Notes: generated from the letters alone by a model not told the origin. Positions 16,609-27,188 are shown, numbered from the stretch's first letter. The stretch is DNA of 64,000 nt from an uncultured Selenomonas sp. (GCA_947167105.1 CAMVGU010000010.1:26867-90866); one strand, 5' to 3'. Numbers and translations are program-made.

Positions 16609-17916
16609 ATGACGAAACAAGAGATGTTCGACAAATTTGTCGAATTCATGGCTCGCTTCGCCGAGTACAAGGCAGTGGCGGCCCTCCGCGACGGCTTCAT
16701 CATGACCACGCCGTTCACTATCTGCGGTTCCCTTTTCCTGCTCATTGCCAATCTGCCCATACCGGGCTATCCCGAATTTATGGCAGGGATATTCGGCCCC
16801 CACTGGACAGACCCCTTAAATGCCGTGGCAGGCGGTACTTTCAACATCCTGGGGATAATTGCAGTGCTGGCTGTCACCTATAAATATGTAGAAGCCGAGG
16901 GCTGTGATGCCATTATGGCCTCCATCCTGGCCCTGGCTGCCTTCGTCATCGTCATGCCTGCTTCCGTAGCCGTGGAGGGCGGCGGAATGGCCGACAACGT
17001 AATCCCGAAACTCTGGGGCGGCAGCAACGGCGTTATCACCGCCATCCTGATTTCCTTCTTTACCTCCTATGTGTTCTGCTGGTGCGAAAAGAACCATGTG
17101 GGCATCAAGATGCCTGCGGCGGTGCCCGGCGGCGTAGCCAGAGCCTTTGAGGCCCTGACCCCCGGTGTCATCCTCTTTACCTCGGCTTCCCTGATCTACG
17201 GCCTGTGCCACTTCATGGGAGCCACCACCTTCCCGGAGCTGATTTTCAAGGTAGTGCAGACCCCTCTGCAGGGCCTTTCCGATACGGTCATCGGTGGTTC
17301 CATCTTCTCCATGCTCATGACCCTCTTGTTCTGGGCCGGCGTCCATGGCCCCAACGTGGTGGGTGGCATCTTGAACCCCCTGATGATTGCCAACTCCCTG
17401 GACAACCAGAAAATCCTTGATGCGGGTCTCGCCCTCATCGGCAACCCCGATGCCCATATCCTCACCATCCAGATCACCGATACCATCATGAAGCCCGGCG
17501 GCTGCGGCGCCACCTTCGGCCTCCTCATTGCCAGCTATCTGGTGGCACGTTCCCAGCAGATGAAGACCATCACCCGCCTGGGCACAGTCCCCGGTCTTTT
17601 CAATATCAACGAGCCTATCATCTTCGGTCTGCCCATTGTGTTCAACCCCTACATGCTGGTTCCCTTCTGCCTGGCCCAGCTTGCTACCATGCTGATTGCT
17701 TATGGCTCTATTGCAGTGGGCTTTATGGCTCCCTTCAGCGCCATCCAGGTGCCCTGGACCACGCCTCCCATTATCGCCGGTTTCCTGATGAACGGCTGGC
17801 AGGGGGCTGTGGTACAGATTCTGGGCCTGGCCGCCGCCACCGCCATCTACTTCCCCTTCGTGAAAGCCCAGGATAATGCTTTCTATAAAGAGGAGCAGGA
17901 GGCCGAGGCTGAGTAA
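16609..17916 (+). CDS. celB: PTS cellobiose/beta-glucoside transporter, subunit IIC
   Basis: 435 residues of the lactose/cellobiose EIIC family: about ten hydrophobic segments forming the membrane channel that takes up and helps phosphorylate the disaccharide. Seen: an N-terminal amphipathic helix (MFDKFVEFMARFAEYKAVAALRDGF), VPGGVARAFEALTPG, and GTVPGLFNINEPIIFGLPIVFNP, the conserved substrate-site stretch. The start at 16609 follows GAGAGG; in-frame ATGs from 16525 are poorer. First gene of celB-celA-celC-GH1. The substrate may be cellobiose, chitobiose or another beta-linked disaccharide. Confidence 0.92.
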   Translation: MTKQEMFDKFVEFMARFAEYKAVAALRDGFIMTTPFTICGSLFLLIANLPIPGYPEFMAGIFGPHWTDPLNAVAGGTFNILGIIAVLAVTYKYVEAEGCDAIMASILALAAFVIVMPASVAVEGGGMADNVIPKLWGGSNGVITAILISFFTSYVFCWCEKNHVGIKMPAAVPGGVARAFEALTPGVILFTSASLIYGLCHFMGATTFPELIFKVVQTPLQGLSDTVIGGSIFSMLMTLLFWAGVHGPNVVGGILNPLMIANSLDNQKILDAGLALIGNPDAHILTIQITDTIMKPGGCGATFGLLIASYLVARSQQMKTITRLGTVPGLFNINEPIIFGLPIVFNPYMLVPFCLAQLATMLIAYGSIAVGFMAPFSAIQVPWTTPPIIAGFLMNGWQGAVVQILGLAAATAIYFPFVKAQDNAFYKEEQEAEAE

Positions 17917-17969
17917 CAGCCTCCCCCCCCCGGCTTTGAATAACTGTTATATAAAAGGAGTGCATCACC

Positions 17970-18272
17970 ATGAAAAAAATCATTCTTCTCTGCGCCGCCG
18001 GTATGTCCACCTCTATGCTGGTGAAGAAAATGCAGGAGGCTGCCGCTGCGGACAGCTACGAGTGCGAAATCGCCGCTTATCCCACCTCTGAGGCCAAGGA
18101 CAAGGCTGCCGATGCCGATGTGATCCTCCTGGGGCCCCAGGTGCGTTTCTCCAAGGGCAAGGTGGAGGAAGCCTGCCCCGGCATTCCCGTGGAAGCCATC
18201 GACATGAAGCTCTACGGCCGCATGGACGGCAAAGGGGTACTGGCTGCCGCCAGAAAGCTCATAGGCGACTGA
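17970..18272 (+). CDS. celA: PTS cellobiose-type phosphotransferase subunit IIB
   Basis: 100-residue cytoplasmic protein carrying phosphate from IIA to the incoming sugar. IILLCAAGMSTSMLVKKM has the phosphorylated Cys8 in the standard P-loop-like turn; VILLGPQVRF is the second conserved block. Length is normal for the family. Starts 53 nt after IIC behind AAAGGAG. Confidence 0.95.
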   Translation: MKKIILLCAAGMSTSMLVKKMQEAAAADSYECEIAAYPTSEAKDKAADADVILLGPQVRFSKGKVEEACPGIPVEAIDMKLYGRMDGKGVLAAARKLIGD

Positions 18273-18291
18273 GCGGGGAGGCAAGCACACA

Positions 18292-20065
<1,774 letters not shown>

Positions 20066-20074
20066 AAACGGGGG

Positions 20075-20241
20075 TTAGGGCGTGTTGATTAAATGAGCTT
20101 AGTCCATATTTGTGGGGATTGGCTGTCCATGCAAGGCGACAAACCGCAGGCATAGTGGTGCTATGCTGAGGATTTGTCAACGCAGCAGGGGCAGTCAAGA
20201 CCCATGAAGATGGGCTGAGTGAATTAATCAACACGCCCTAA
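20075..20241. mobile_element. MITE-like element A, copy 1 (167 bp)
   Basis: Bounded by a perfect 18-bp inverted repeat, TTAGGGCGTGTTGATTAA and its complement, with TA at both outer ends. Internally there is a GCATAG/CTATGC palindrome flanked by conserved blocks. No ORF. Further copies at 25467-25629 and 60651-60815, and a deletion remnant at 29920-29955. TA targets and short ends resemble elements moved by IS630/mariner-type transposases; no transposase is present. Confidence 0.85.
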
Positions 20242-20252
20242 ATGCCCCCAAA

Positions 20253-20300
20253 AAAGAGAATCCCATCCGCACAAGCCTGCGAATGGGATTCTCTTTATTT
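20253..20300 (+). terminator. Terminator of the cellobiose-type operon
   Basis: AAAGAGAATCCCAT, loop, ATGGGATTCTCTTTA: a long stem with flanking A and T runs, so it may act in both directions. Element A copy 1 lies between the stop codon and this terminator. Confidence 0.75.
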
Positions 20301-20301
20301 A

Positions 20302-20399
20302 TGTCCGCCCCCCTGGGGGCGGGGGACCGCCGCAGGCGGTGGTGGGGGGGGGGGAACCCCCTTGGGGGCGGGGGACCCTCCTGAGGATGGGGGGGGGAG
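20302..20399 (+). repeat. Family F GC-hairpin repeat, two units in tandem
   Basis: GTCCGCCCCCCTG-GGGGCGGGGGACC followed by CGC-CGCAGG-CG, then a second unit with CCCCCTTG-GGGGCGGGGGACC. Other copies: 15271, 21421, 23120, 38832, 42452. Confidence 0.75.
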
Positions 20400-20436
20400 C
20401 TATGGCAGTGGGAGCAAGCGACAGGCTAAAAGCCCA

Positions 20437-21300
20437 TCACTCAAAAGGCACCCCTGCCCCCACGGCAGTCACCTGGGGCGCTTCACCCTCAAAGGATATA
20501 TCCATCTGCACTTCCCCCTGGGGCAGGGGAGTTTCCTCTACGCTGTAGTCCTTCGGCTCCGCTTCCCTTGCCCTGGCTTCATCGTTTGCCGCCGAGATTT
20601 TCTCATCCTCCTTATCATCCCTCCTGCGCCGGTGCTCCGCCAGGGCGGCGGCGCTTTTGGCCATGGCGTAGAGGTCCTTATTGAACTCCATCAGCTCTTT
20701 CTCATCCGCGGGGGAGACCTTCCTGCCGTGCATAATGCGGGAGGCCGTGGTCATGGCGCGGGACATCTTGTCATTGGCCTCCTGCATGGCATCCCTGCTC
20801 TGGCGGGCATTGGCGGCCTCATGCAGCAGCATATTGTGCAGGGAAACAGCCTTTTTGGCATCCTGTATCTGCTTATTGACGGCAAGGAGCTGCTTCTTCA
20901 CATCATCAGCCAGCTCCACCTGCCTGCCGCCAATCTCGATATAGCCCTGCTTTATGGCACGCTGCAGCATGGCCCCGTTGCCGAAGGAAACAGAAAAGCG
21001 ATTGCTATCCCCCTGGCGTCTGAGGCTGAATTCTATCTCAGGCTCCTGCCCGCCGGATTTTCCTGCGGCCTTTTGCTCTGCCTGGCTGAGTTTCTGTCCG
21101 GCGGGGGAAATCTCCACCTTATCCCTCTGATTTTCCGCCCTCTCGCTGCTACGCCTCGCAACATAGGCAGCGGCGGCGTCCCTGTCCCCCTCGGGGATAT
21201 ACACGGCATCCTTCATAATCCGCTCATGCAGTGCCTTGGCTGTGGGCTGCTTGCTGTAAAAATCAAGCTCCGCTTTGGTCATGTTCTGGAGAATACGCAT
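20437..21300 (-). CDS. Uncharacterised helical protein
   Basis: 287 residues, no signal peptide, strongly charged. Blocks: MRILQNMTKAELDFYSKQPTA; EGDRDAAAAYVARRSSE; DKVEISPAGQKLSQAEQ (about 76-92), which resembles a short motif common in Firmicutes flagellar/regulatory proteins; then a long helical, coiled-coil-like part (VKKQLLAVNKQIQDAKK... ISAANDEARA, about 150-250). The ATG at 21300 follows TGAGGAG. I do not recognise a family and give no function. Confidence 0.65.
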   Translation of the reverse strand: MRILQNMTKAELDFYSKQPTAKALHERIMKDAVYIPEGDRDAAAAYVARRSSERAENQRDKVEISPAGQKLSQAEQKAAGKSGGQEPEIEFSLRRQGDSNRFSVSFGNGAMLQRAIKQGYIEIGGRQVELADDVKKQLLAVNKQIQDAKKAVSLHNMLLHEAANARQSRDAMQEANDKMSRAMTTASRIMHGRKVSPADEKELMEFNKDLYAMAKSAAALAEHRRRRDDKEDEKISAANDEARAREAEPKDYSVEETPLPQGEVQMDISFEGEAPQVTAVGAGVPFE

Positions 21301-21420
21301 GCTCCTCACCTTCCTTGATGATTCCCTGATGAAATATTGCATATCCGCTCATAGCCATATATCGTAGATTTTTACCAAGAACTTAAATAAACGCGCAAAA
21401 CTTCGTGTTCCTGCATACTC

Positions 21421-21466
21421 TCCCCCACCACCGCTATCGCGGTCCCCCGCCCCCAAGGGGGCGGAC
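21421..21466 (-). repeat. Family F GC-hairpin repeat, reverse copy
   Basis: CCACCACCGC-TAT-CGCGGT then CCCCGCCCCCAAGGGGGCGG. It lies between two unknown genes. Confidence 0.7.
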
Positions 21467-21467
21467 A

Positions 21468-21504
21468 AGTAAAAGCAGGCAGCCCCCGCGGGGGCTGCCT
21501 GCCG
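21468..21504 (-). terminator. Terminator of the NADAR gene
   Basis: Minus strand GCAGGCAGCCCCC-GC-GGGGGCTGCCTGC followed by TTTTA: a 13-bp GC stem immediately downstream of the stop codon. Confidence 0.85.
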
Positions 21505-21507
21505 TGC

Positions 21508-22116
21508 TTACTGCTCCAGACTGCGCAGTTTCTCCCTGACCTGCATCAGGGCGTAGCCGAAAAGGTTCCTCCCCAGCCATCTGTCCGGGTGGGTGGCATC
21601 CTCGTCCAGCCTGTCCAGGCCGATGCCCCCTGTCCTGTCGTAGGGGCTGGCTTCCACCAGGGTGGCATCCCCCGTGCCCAGCAGGTAGGCTTTCATATCC
21701 GGGTTCTGGCTGAACTTCAGGAAATTGCCCGTGCAGGAAATGCTGTGGCTGAACTTCTGCCAAACGGCATTATCCACCCCTTGAATGCGGAGGCTGATGA
21801 CCCGAAGATCCTTAGGGTCCGTATTGACCCTGATCTTGCGCAAATTGGCCCGATCCCCGAAAAGCATGGCCTTCTGGGCCACTATATACTGCTCCACCAG
21901 GGAATAGGTCACTCCGTCCGCCTGGAATTTGCGCTCGAACCAGGGGGACAGGCATTCCTCCGCCAGCTTGCCATCGGGATGAGGCCGGCTGCGCCAGAAC
22001 ATCACGAATTTCTCCCCTTCGCCGTGCACAGGCTCGGCAAACTCCCAATAGGGAATGCTGTACTTCTCGTGGGTAATAACTTCCATATCCGACAAGCCCG
22101 GTATATCCACAGCCAT
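21508..22116 (-). CDS. NADAR (YbiA/COG3236) domain protein
   Basis: 202 residues. The middle and end match the NADAR fold: FWRSRPH, SPWFERKFQADGVTYSLVEQYIVAQKAMLFGD, then KFSQNPDMKAYLLGTGDATLVEASPYD and GIGLDRLDEDA. Family members are N-glycosidases; some act on riboflavin intermediates and others remove ADP-ribose from guanine bases, including as antitoxins of DarT. No DarT toxin gene is seen nearby, so its role here is open. The ATG at 22116 has AGGAGG 9 nt upstream; the GTG at 22125 abuts that site. Confidence 0.85.
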   Translation of the reverse strand: MAVDIPGLSDMEVITHEKYSIPYWEFAEPVHGEGEKFVMFWRSRPHPDGKLAEECLSPWFERKFQADGVTYSLVEQYIVAQKAMLFGDRANLRKIRVNTDPKDLRVISLRIQGVDNAVWQKFSHSISCTGNFLKFSQNPDMKAYLLGTGDATLVEASPYDRTGGIGLDRLDEDATHPDRWLGRNLFGYALMQVREKLRSLEQ

Positions 22117-22234
22117 GATAATCACCCTCCTCAGTCACTTGGCAGTTTTCCCTTGTCCTCTCTACTTCGCCCCGGCCGGCAGGATTTCCTGCCTTGGGGG
22201 GCACAGTTGCGGAAAATTTCCTGCTTTATGTCAG

Positions 22235-22263
22235 TTACCATTGTATTGATTATATGCTATAAT
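22235..22263 (+). promoter_or_regulatory. Promoter of the 22318-22590 gene
   Basis: Extended -10 TGC-TATAAT (TATAAT 22258-22263) with a weak -35 TTACCA 17 nt upstream. Divergent from the NADAR gene. Confidence 0.6.
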
Positions 22264-22317
22264 GGTTAAGGTTTTACGACAACCACCCATATCTTTCATT
22301 TCAAAGGAGGAGCATAC

Positions 22318-22590
22318 ATGAAGGAAAAGAAGGCGTACATCTTTTTCAACTGCGATGAGCAGAAAGACCCGAAATCCATGAACGTGATGTACAACAACAC
22401 CGTCTACGGCGACACGAAGAAGGCTCGCAAGGAACTGCTGGCCAAAATCGAGGAGGAAATTGCTGCCGGCAAGGTTCACGCAGATGAGGCCGCCCTGGAG
22501 CATGTCCGCAAGGAGGTGCTGGACGGGGACCCGGCTGCTGCCAGCGCCAGCCTGCAGTTCGGCGCCGTTATTGCCCTCAGCATCATCTGA
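22318..22590 (+). CDS. Small conserved-looking protein of unknown function
   Basis: 90 residues: KKAYIFFNCDEQKDPKSMNVMYNNTVYGDTKKARKELL then an acidic helical part and a hydrophobic end (SASLQFGAVIALSII). Strong site AAAGGAGG at ideal spacing and a good promoter argue that it is real. Possible membrane-tethered tail. Family not recognised. Confidence 0.7.
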   Translation: MKEKKAYIFFNCDEQKDPKSMNVMYNNTVYGDTKKARKELLAKIEEEIAAGKVHADEAALEHVRKEVLDGDPAAASASLQFGAVIALSII

Positions 22591-22654
22591 CTGCAATCAT
22601 TACATATATATCCGCCGCTGCCTTCGCGCAGCGGTATTTTTAGAGGACAGTACC

Positions 22655-23044
22655 ATGGACGAAAAGCAACAGGCCCTGCTCTCCTATCTGCTGGGCAAGG
22701 GGCTGCAGCAGGAGGAGCGCCGCTCCCATGTGATGAAGCAGCACCAGACAGCTTACCAGAGCCAGGCCCGTGCCATCCCCGTGCCCACCCATGAGGAAAT
22801 CCAAGCCCAGCGGGAGAAGGCGGCGGCAGCCAAAGAAGGCAGGAGCCTCCCGCCCCCTGCCTTCACCCCCATGCAGTGGTCCGAGCTGCAGCAGGCCGCA
22901 GCCAAGCCCCCTGCTCCTCCCGCCCCCAGGCCCAGGGCAGAGGCCGCTCCCCCTGCTGCCCCGCCCCCGGCCCTCTCCCAGGCAGAAAAGCCTCCGGGAA
23001 GAAAAGTCAGTGCGCCCCTCTGGGAAAAGGTCAAGCGACAGTAA
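22655..23044 (+). CDS. Pro/Ala-rich unknown protein
   Basis: 129 residues. The N-terminal 45 residues are helical and charged (LLSYLLGKGLQQEERRSHVMKQHQ); residues 75-115 are a Pro/Ala-rich linker; the end is APLWEKVKRQ. Start at 22655 behind AGAGGA. It is 64 nt after the preceding small gene and probably in the same transcript. No known family. Confidence 0.6.
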   Translation: MDEKQQALLSYLLGKGLQQEERRSHVMKQHQTAYQSQARAIPVPTHEEIQAQREKAAAAKEGRSLPPPAFTPMQWSELQQAAAKPPAPPAPRPRAEAAPPAAPPPALSQAEKPPGRKVSAPLWEKVKRQ

Positions 23045-23080
23045 AAAAAGTCCCACGCCTTAAAGGTGAGGGACTTTTGC
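23043..23080 (+). terminator. Terminator after the Pro/Ala-rich gene
   Basis: AAAAGTCCC, 15-nt loop, GGGACTTTT directly after the stop codon. Confidence 0.8.
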
Positions 23081-23119
23081 CGTACCGTCGCACAACAGAA
23101 CAGACCATGCCACTTTACA

Positions 23120-23165
23120 GTCCGCCCCCTGGGGGGCGGGGAACCGCGAAGCGGTGGTGGGGGGC
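23120..23165 (+). repeat. Family F GC-hairpin repeat
   Basis: GTCCGCCCCCTG-GGGGGCGGGGAACC then CGC-GAA-GCG and GTGGTGGGGGG. It sits between convergent genes, next to the sucD end. Confidence 0.7.
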
Positions 23166-23207
23166 CGATGGCATGCTCTACTGTTCGTCAGCATCCGTAT
23201 TTCTATC

Positions 23208-24140
23208 TCAGCAGGTATGGCACTTATCGTAAATGCCATGCTTCTTCAGGGTATCCACCATGGTGGCGCCGATCTGGGCGACGGTCTCCGCCACCTCGAT
23301 GCCCACGGCATTCAGGGCCTTGATCTTATCCGCAGCCGTGCCCTTGCCGCCGCTGATGATGGCGCCGGCGTGGCCCATGCGCTTGCCCGGAGGGGCTTGG
23401 CGCCCGGAGATAAAGGCAGCCACCGGCTTGTCCGGCATATTCTCCTTGATCCACTGGGCCGCATCTTCCTCCGCATTGCCGCCGATTTCACCGATCAGCA
23501 TGACCGCCAGGGTGTCGGGGTCATCCTTAAAGAGCTTCAGGGCGTCGATAAAGTCCGTGCCCTTCACCGGGTCGCCGCCGATGCCCACGGCAGTGGTCTG
23601 GCCGATGCCCGCATTGGAGAGCTGGAAGGTAGCCTCGTAGGTCAGGGTGCCGGAGCGGGAGATAATGCCCACATGGCCCTTTTTATGGATGTAGCCGGGG
23701 ATAATGCCAAGCTTCGCCTCGTCGGTGGTTAAGAGACCTGGGCAGTTGGGCCCTATAAGGTGGGTCTTTTTGCCCTCCAGATAGCGGCGCACCTTCACCA
23801 TATCCTCCACCGGGATATGCTCGGTGATGCAGACCACCACATCCAGCTCCGCGTCGATGGCCTCCAGGATGGAGTCCGCCGCGAACTTCGCCGGCACATA
23901 GATGACGGAAGCATTGGCTCCCGTGGCTTCCTTGGCCTCAGCCACCGTATTGAACACGGGGATCTTCACGGCTTCCCCGTTCTTGCCCTCGGCTTCCACG
24001 AACTGCCCGGCTTTCCCCGGAGTCACCCCCGCGACAATCTGGGTGCCGTAGGCCACCATCTGCTTGGTGTGGAAAGTGGCCTGCTTGCCGGTGATGCCCT
24101 GCACTATGGCTTTCGTGTCCTTATTGATTAAAACTCCCAT
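23208..24140 (-). CDS. sucD: Succinate-CoA ligase, alpha subunit
   Basis: 310 residues. With SucC it interconverts succinyl-CoA and succinate with ADP or GDP phosphorylation; in succinate/propionate-forming anaerobes it may run in either direction. Visible: [16 protein letters not shown] (CoA-binding Rossmann start), [22 protein letters not shown], and [12 protein letters not shown] with the phosphorylated histidine near residue 245. The ATG at 24140 follows GGGAGG; the longer frame start at 24158 is not supported. The sucC gene ends 44 nt upstream. Confidence 0.96.
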   Translation of the reverse strand: MGVLINKDTKAIVQGITGKQATFHTKQMVAYGTQIVAGVTPGKAGQFVEAEGKNGEAVKIPVFNTVAEAKEATGANASVIYVPAKFAADSILEAIDAELDVVVCITEHIPVEDMVKVRRYLEGKKTHLIGPNCPGLLTTDEAKLGIIPGYIHKKGHVGIISRSGTLTYEATFQLSNAGIGQTTAVGIGGDPVKGTDFIDALKLFKDDPDTLAVMLIGEIGGNAEEDAAQWIKENMPDKPVAAFISGRQAPPGKRMGHAGAIISGGKGTAADKIKALNAVGIEVAETVAQIGATMVDTLKKHGIYDKCHTC

Positions 24141-24184
24141 TATATGTGCCTCCCTCAATCATTTTCCCAGTCATCAATCCGGCT

Positions 24185-25384
24185 TCAGCCCTTGGCCTCG
24201 GCTTCCTTTACGAGCTTCACGACGGTCTCTGCACCGCCCTCCATGGTGGGGGCCATGATGACATTCTTGATGGGGGAGTTCTTCAGGATCTCACGGCCCT
24301 CCTCGGAGTTGGTGCCCTCCAGGCGCACCACCACCGGCACGGGCAGGCTCTTGCCGTCCTCGGAGATCAGCTTTGCAGCCTCGATAATGCCCTTGGCCAC
24401 CTGATCGCAGCGGTTGATGCCGCCGAAGATATTGACGAAAATACCCTTGGACTGGCCACCTTCCAGCATGATGGAGAAAGCCTTGGCAATCTTTTCGGGG
24501 TTGGAGTCGCCGCCCACATCCAGGAAGTTGGCGGGATTGCCGCCGTAGTATTTCAGTATGTCCACGGTAGCCATGGCAAGGCCCGCGCCGTTGACCATGC
24601 AGGCCACGTCGCCCCCCAGGTTCACATAATTAAGGTCGGCTGCCGCCGCCTCCAGCTCCTTCGGGTCTTCCTCCGTCTCGTCCCGCATTTCCACTACATC
24701 GGGATGGCGGAAAAGGGCGCTGTCATCGAAATTCAGCTTGGCATCCAGGGCCATCACATTGTTGTCACCCGTCAGCACCATGGGGTTGATCTCCGCCAGG
24801 GAGCAATCCTTGCCCACAAAGGCATTATACAGGCAGCTCATCAGCTTCTGGGCGGGGCGGATGGCTTCCTTGGGCAGGCCCAGCTTATAGGCCATGCGGT
24901 TGGTCTGGAAAGCGGCCAGGCCGATGGCGGGGTCGATATATTCCTTGAAAATCTTCTCCGGGGTCTCGGCGGCCACCTTCTCGATTTCCATGCCCCCTTC
25001 GGTGGAGGCCATCATCACGATACGGGCCGTCTGGCGGTCAATGACAAAGGAAAGATAGTATTCCTTCCTGATGTCCGCCCCCTGCTCGATAAGGAGATTA
25101 TTGACCTGCTTGCCCTCCGGGCCGGTCTGGTGGGTGACAAGCACCTTGCCCAGGATATTTGAGGCAGCCTCCCGCACGGCTTCCGGCTTGTTGTCCACTA
25201 CCTTGACGCCGCCGGCCTTGCCCCGGCCGCCCGCGTGAATCTGTGCTTTCACCACCACTTTGCTGGTGGAAAGCTTCGCGGCACACTCGACAGCCTGCTC
25301 GACAGACGTGGCATGGAAGCCCTCCGGCACAGCAACGCCGTAGGACTTCAGGATTTGCTTGCTCTGATACTCATGAATGTTCAT
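24185..25384 (-). CDS. sucC: Succinate-CoA ligase, beta subunit
   Basis: 399 residues, ATP-grasp family, normal length. [22 protein letters not shown] opens it, [18 protein letters not shown] binds nucleotide, EINPMVLT and [23 protein letters not shown] residues ([17 protein letters not shown]) and [10 protein letters not shown] form the metal and succinate sites. First gene of sucC-sucD. Start behind GGGAGG at 25384. Confidence 0.96.
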   Translation of the reverse strand: MNIHEYQSKQILKSYGVAVPEGFHATSVEQAVECAAKLSTSKVVVKAQIHAGGRGKAGGVKVVDNKPEAVREAASNILGKVLVTHQTGPEGKQVNNLLIEQGADIRKEYYLSFVIDRQTARIVMMASTEGGMEIEKVAAETPEKIFKEYIDPAIGLAAFQTNRMAYKLGLPKEAIRPAQKLMSCLYNAFVGKDCSLAEINPMVLTGDNNVMALDAKLNFDDSALFRHPDVVEMRDETEEDPKELEAAAADLNYVNLGGDVACMVNGAGLAMATVDILKYYGGNPANFLDVGGDSNPEKIAKAFSIMLEGGQSKGIFVNIFGGINRCDQVAKGIIEAAKLISEDGKSLPVPVVVRLEGTNSEEGREILKNSPIKNVIMAPTMEGGAETVVKLVKEAEAKG

Positions 25385-25429
25385 GCAATCTAAGCCTCCC
25401 TATCGTGTTTCCTCTTGTTTACTATCCTT

Positions 25430-25458
25430 ATTGTACTCTTTTTATTTTTGTTTGTCTA
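25430..25458 (-). promoter_or_regulatory. Promoter of sucC-sucD
   Basis: Minus strand TAGACA (25453-25458), 17-nt AT-rich spacer, TACAAT (25430-25435), about 45 nt before the start codon. Element A copy 2 lies immediately upstream of the -35 box. Confidence 0.7.
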
Positions 25459-25466
25459 CTGGATTG

Positions 25467-25629
25467 GGGCGTGTTGATTAAATGAGCTTAGTCCAGATTT
25501 GTGGGGATTGGCTGTCCATGCAAGGCGACAAACCGCAGGCATAGTGGTGCTATGCTGAGGATTTGTCAACGCAGCAGGGGCAGTCAAGACCCATGAAGAT
25601 GGGCTGAGTGAATTAATCAACACGCCCTA
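25467..25629. mobile_element. MITE-like element A, copy 2
   Basis: Same orientation and nearly the same sequence as copy 1 (20075-20241), with terminal GGGCGTGTTGATTAA inverted repeats. Located between the divergent sucC and bioY genes; the gap 25385-25703 otherwise holds only the sucC promoter. Confidence 0.85.
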
Positions 25630-25703
25630 GGGCGTGCCCGGGGAAGGATTTCCGCTGTTTCCGCAGAATGATAGCAGAGTATGAATCTGAAAGGGGACTT
25701 AAC

Positions 25704-26261
25704 ATGTATAGACTATCAACCTCTGACCGCAGGCGCTGGTCAACCGGGGATATGACGAAAATGGCCCTCTGCGTGGCGCTGCTCTGCGTCACGGCCTATA
25801 TCTCCTTCCCCTTGCCCTTCACGCCGGGCATGGTCACGGCCCTGACACTGGCCCTGAATCTGTCGGCCTTTATCCTGACACCGGGCCAGACCCTGACGGT
25901 TATCCTGGTCTGGATTCTCTTGGGCTGTGCCGGGCTGCCGGTCTTCGTAGGGGGCACGGCAGGCTTCGGCAGGCTCTTTGGCCCCACGGGGGGCTTTATC
26001 CTGGCCTTCCTTCCCGCCTATCCCCTGGTCAGCCTGCTCAAAGGGCAGGGCAATTCCTTCCGCCGCTATCTGGCTGTGGCCTGCCTGGTGGGCATCCCCC
26101 TAACCTATCTCGGGGGCCTGCTCTCCATGATGCTGGTCATGGAGATCAATCTCGGGGAAGCCTTTATCATTGCAGCCCTGCCCTACATCCCCGGTGACAT
26201 AGGGAAAGCAGCCTGCGCCGCCTATCTGGGGGTCAGGCTGAACCGCTCTTTCAGCCGCTGA
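25704..26261 (+). CDS. bioY: Biotin transporter BioY (S component)
   Basis: 185 residues, about six membrane helices. The substrate-binding component of ECF-type biotin uptake. Seen: ALCVALLCVTAYISFPLPFTPGMVTALTLALNLSAFILTPGQTLTVILVWILLGCAGLPVF and GGTAGFGRLFGPTGGFILAFLPAYPL, the conserved BioY signature. The start at 25704 has GGGG upstream. No ECF ATPase or transmembrane genes are adjacent, so it works alone or with a shared energising module elsewhere. Confidence 0.93.
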   Translation: MYRLSTSDRRRWSTGDMTKMALCVALLCVTAYISFPLPFTPGMVTALTLALNLSAFILTPGQTLTVILVWILLGCAGLPVFVGGTAGFGRLFGPTGGFILAFLPAYPLVSLLKGQGNSFRRYLAVACLVGIPLTYLGGLLSMMLVMEINLGEAFIIAALPYIPGDIGKAACAAYLGVRLNRSFSR

Positions 26262-26262
26262 A

Positions 26263-26304
26263 AGCAAAAAATCGCCAACCCTTGCCGGGTGGCGATTTTT
26301 TGCA
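26263..26304. terminator. Bidirectional terminator between bioY and the next gene
   Basis: AAAAAATCGCCAACCC-TTGC-CGGGTGGCGATTTTTT: a stem with A and T runs on both sides, serving both convergent genes. Confidence 0.9.
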
Positions 26305-26322
26305 TATTCACAGTGCCCCTGC

Positions 26323-26598
26323 TCAGGCGCGGGTCTCCACTTCCTCAAACAGCAGGGCAAAGGCTCCCAGGCCGATCCAGACGTGACGGCCGCTGCCGTC
26401 CTCCGTCATCTCCACCACCTGGATGGTGTTATAATCTATATCTCCCGAGGAGTCGCGCACCGACTGGGCCGTGAAGATGGTGCCTGTGGGATAGTAACCT
26501 ATGACATCGGGCACTTCGGAATGGTTATTGCGCTTGTAAATCCTATGGGTGGCACGGAATTTCTTGCCTACAATGCCGCCGGAAACGAAATTAGACAT
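26323..26598 (-). CDS. Small uncharacterised protein
   Basis: 91 residues, no signal peptide: GKKFRATHRIYKRNNHSEVPDVIGYYPTGTIFTAQSVRDSS then VVEMTEDGSGRHVWIGLGAFALLFEEVETRA. It reads like a small beta-barrel (SH3-like) protein, but this is an impression. Its start lies only 8 nt from inverted element copy 1, so its native promoter may be displaced and the element may supply one (TTGATA...TATTTT at the element edge). Confidence 0.6.
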   Translation of the reverse strand: MSNFVSGGIVGKKFRATHRIYKRNNHSEVPDVIGYYPTGTIFTAQSVRDSSGDIDYNTIQVVEMTEDGSGRHVWIGLGAFALLFEEVETRA

Positions 26599-26606
26599 AC
26601 TAAAGC

Positions 26607-27067
26607 CTGCTACTTAAAATATAGACAAATATGCCTATATCAAGATGTATCGCTACAATCTCACGATTTGTAGTTCCTTGTTCATCGTATCCGTTCTCGC
26701 CGTCCATAGGACAGGCTACTGACGTTTGCATGATACTCCGAAGGCGTAAATTCCCGACTAGCCATCGGTACATATCGACAGTATCTTGTTTGTGATATTC
26801 TGCCGATTACATCTAGTAGCTTTCTCCTTTCGTGATATTTTTTTTGCGTATAGGCTCGCCAGCCTCGCTTGGGTTTCGCATCTACCACTGTCCAACGGCT
26901 ACCATCAGGGTGCTATCCCGTAGTTAGACGGACTGTTTCAACCGCCTCTGGTTTATTTCCAGCCGTTCCGACTGCTGTAAAGTCAGCACAAACTAACTCA
27001 ACGGATTTCTTGAGCCTTTAGCATATTGCTACACGTTTTTACATACTTGTGTATTCTTTCAGTTACT
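26607..27067 (-). mobile_element. 461-bp AT-rich element, copy 1 (inverted partner of 38174-38634)
   Basis: By eye it is identical to the second copy over about 370 bp and differs at about 8 positions in the remaining 90 bp. It contains short frames: a 68-residue frame identical in both copies (26682-26888 here), and ELVCADFTAVGTAGNKPEAVETVRLTTG ending in a stop, which could be a degraded transposase tail. No inverted terminal repeats found. Origin unknown; an IS200/IS605-type 3' remnant is one possibility. The gap 26599-27188 holds nothing else. Confidence 0.7.
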
Positions 27068-27188
27068 TATTGTCACCTCCTTCAAAAGTATGCAGAACTC
27101 ACTGGAGTACCGCACCTGATAAATAATATATTCAGCAGAAAGAAGCATTTACCTGCCCTGTACGGCAAAAAAATGCAAATTTACCCCC

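Noticed and set aside
26607..27067. Group II intron as the identity of the 461-bp element
   Set aside because: No GTGCG-like 5' end, no recognisable domain V hairpin, and no reverse transcriptase frame.
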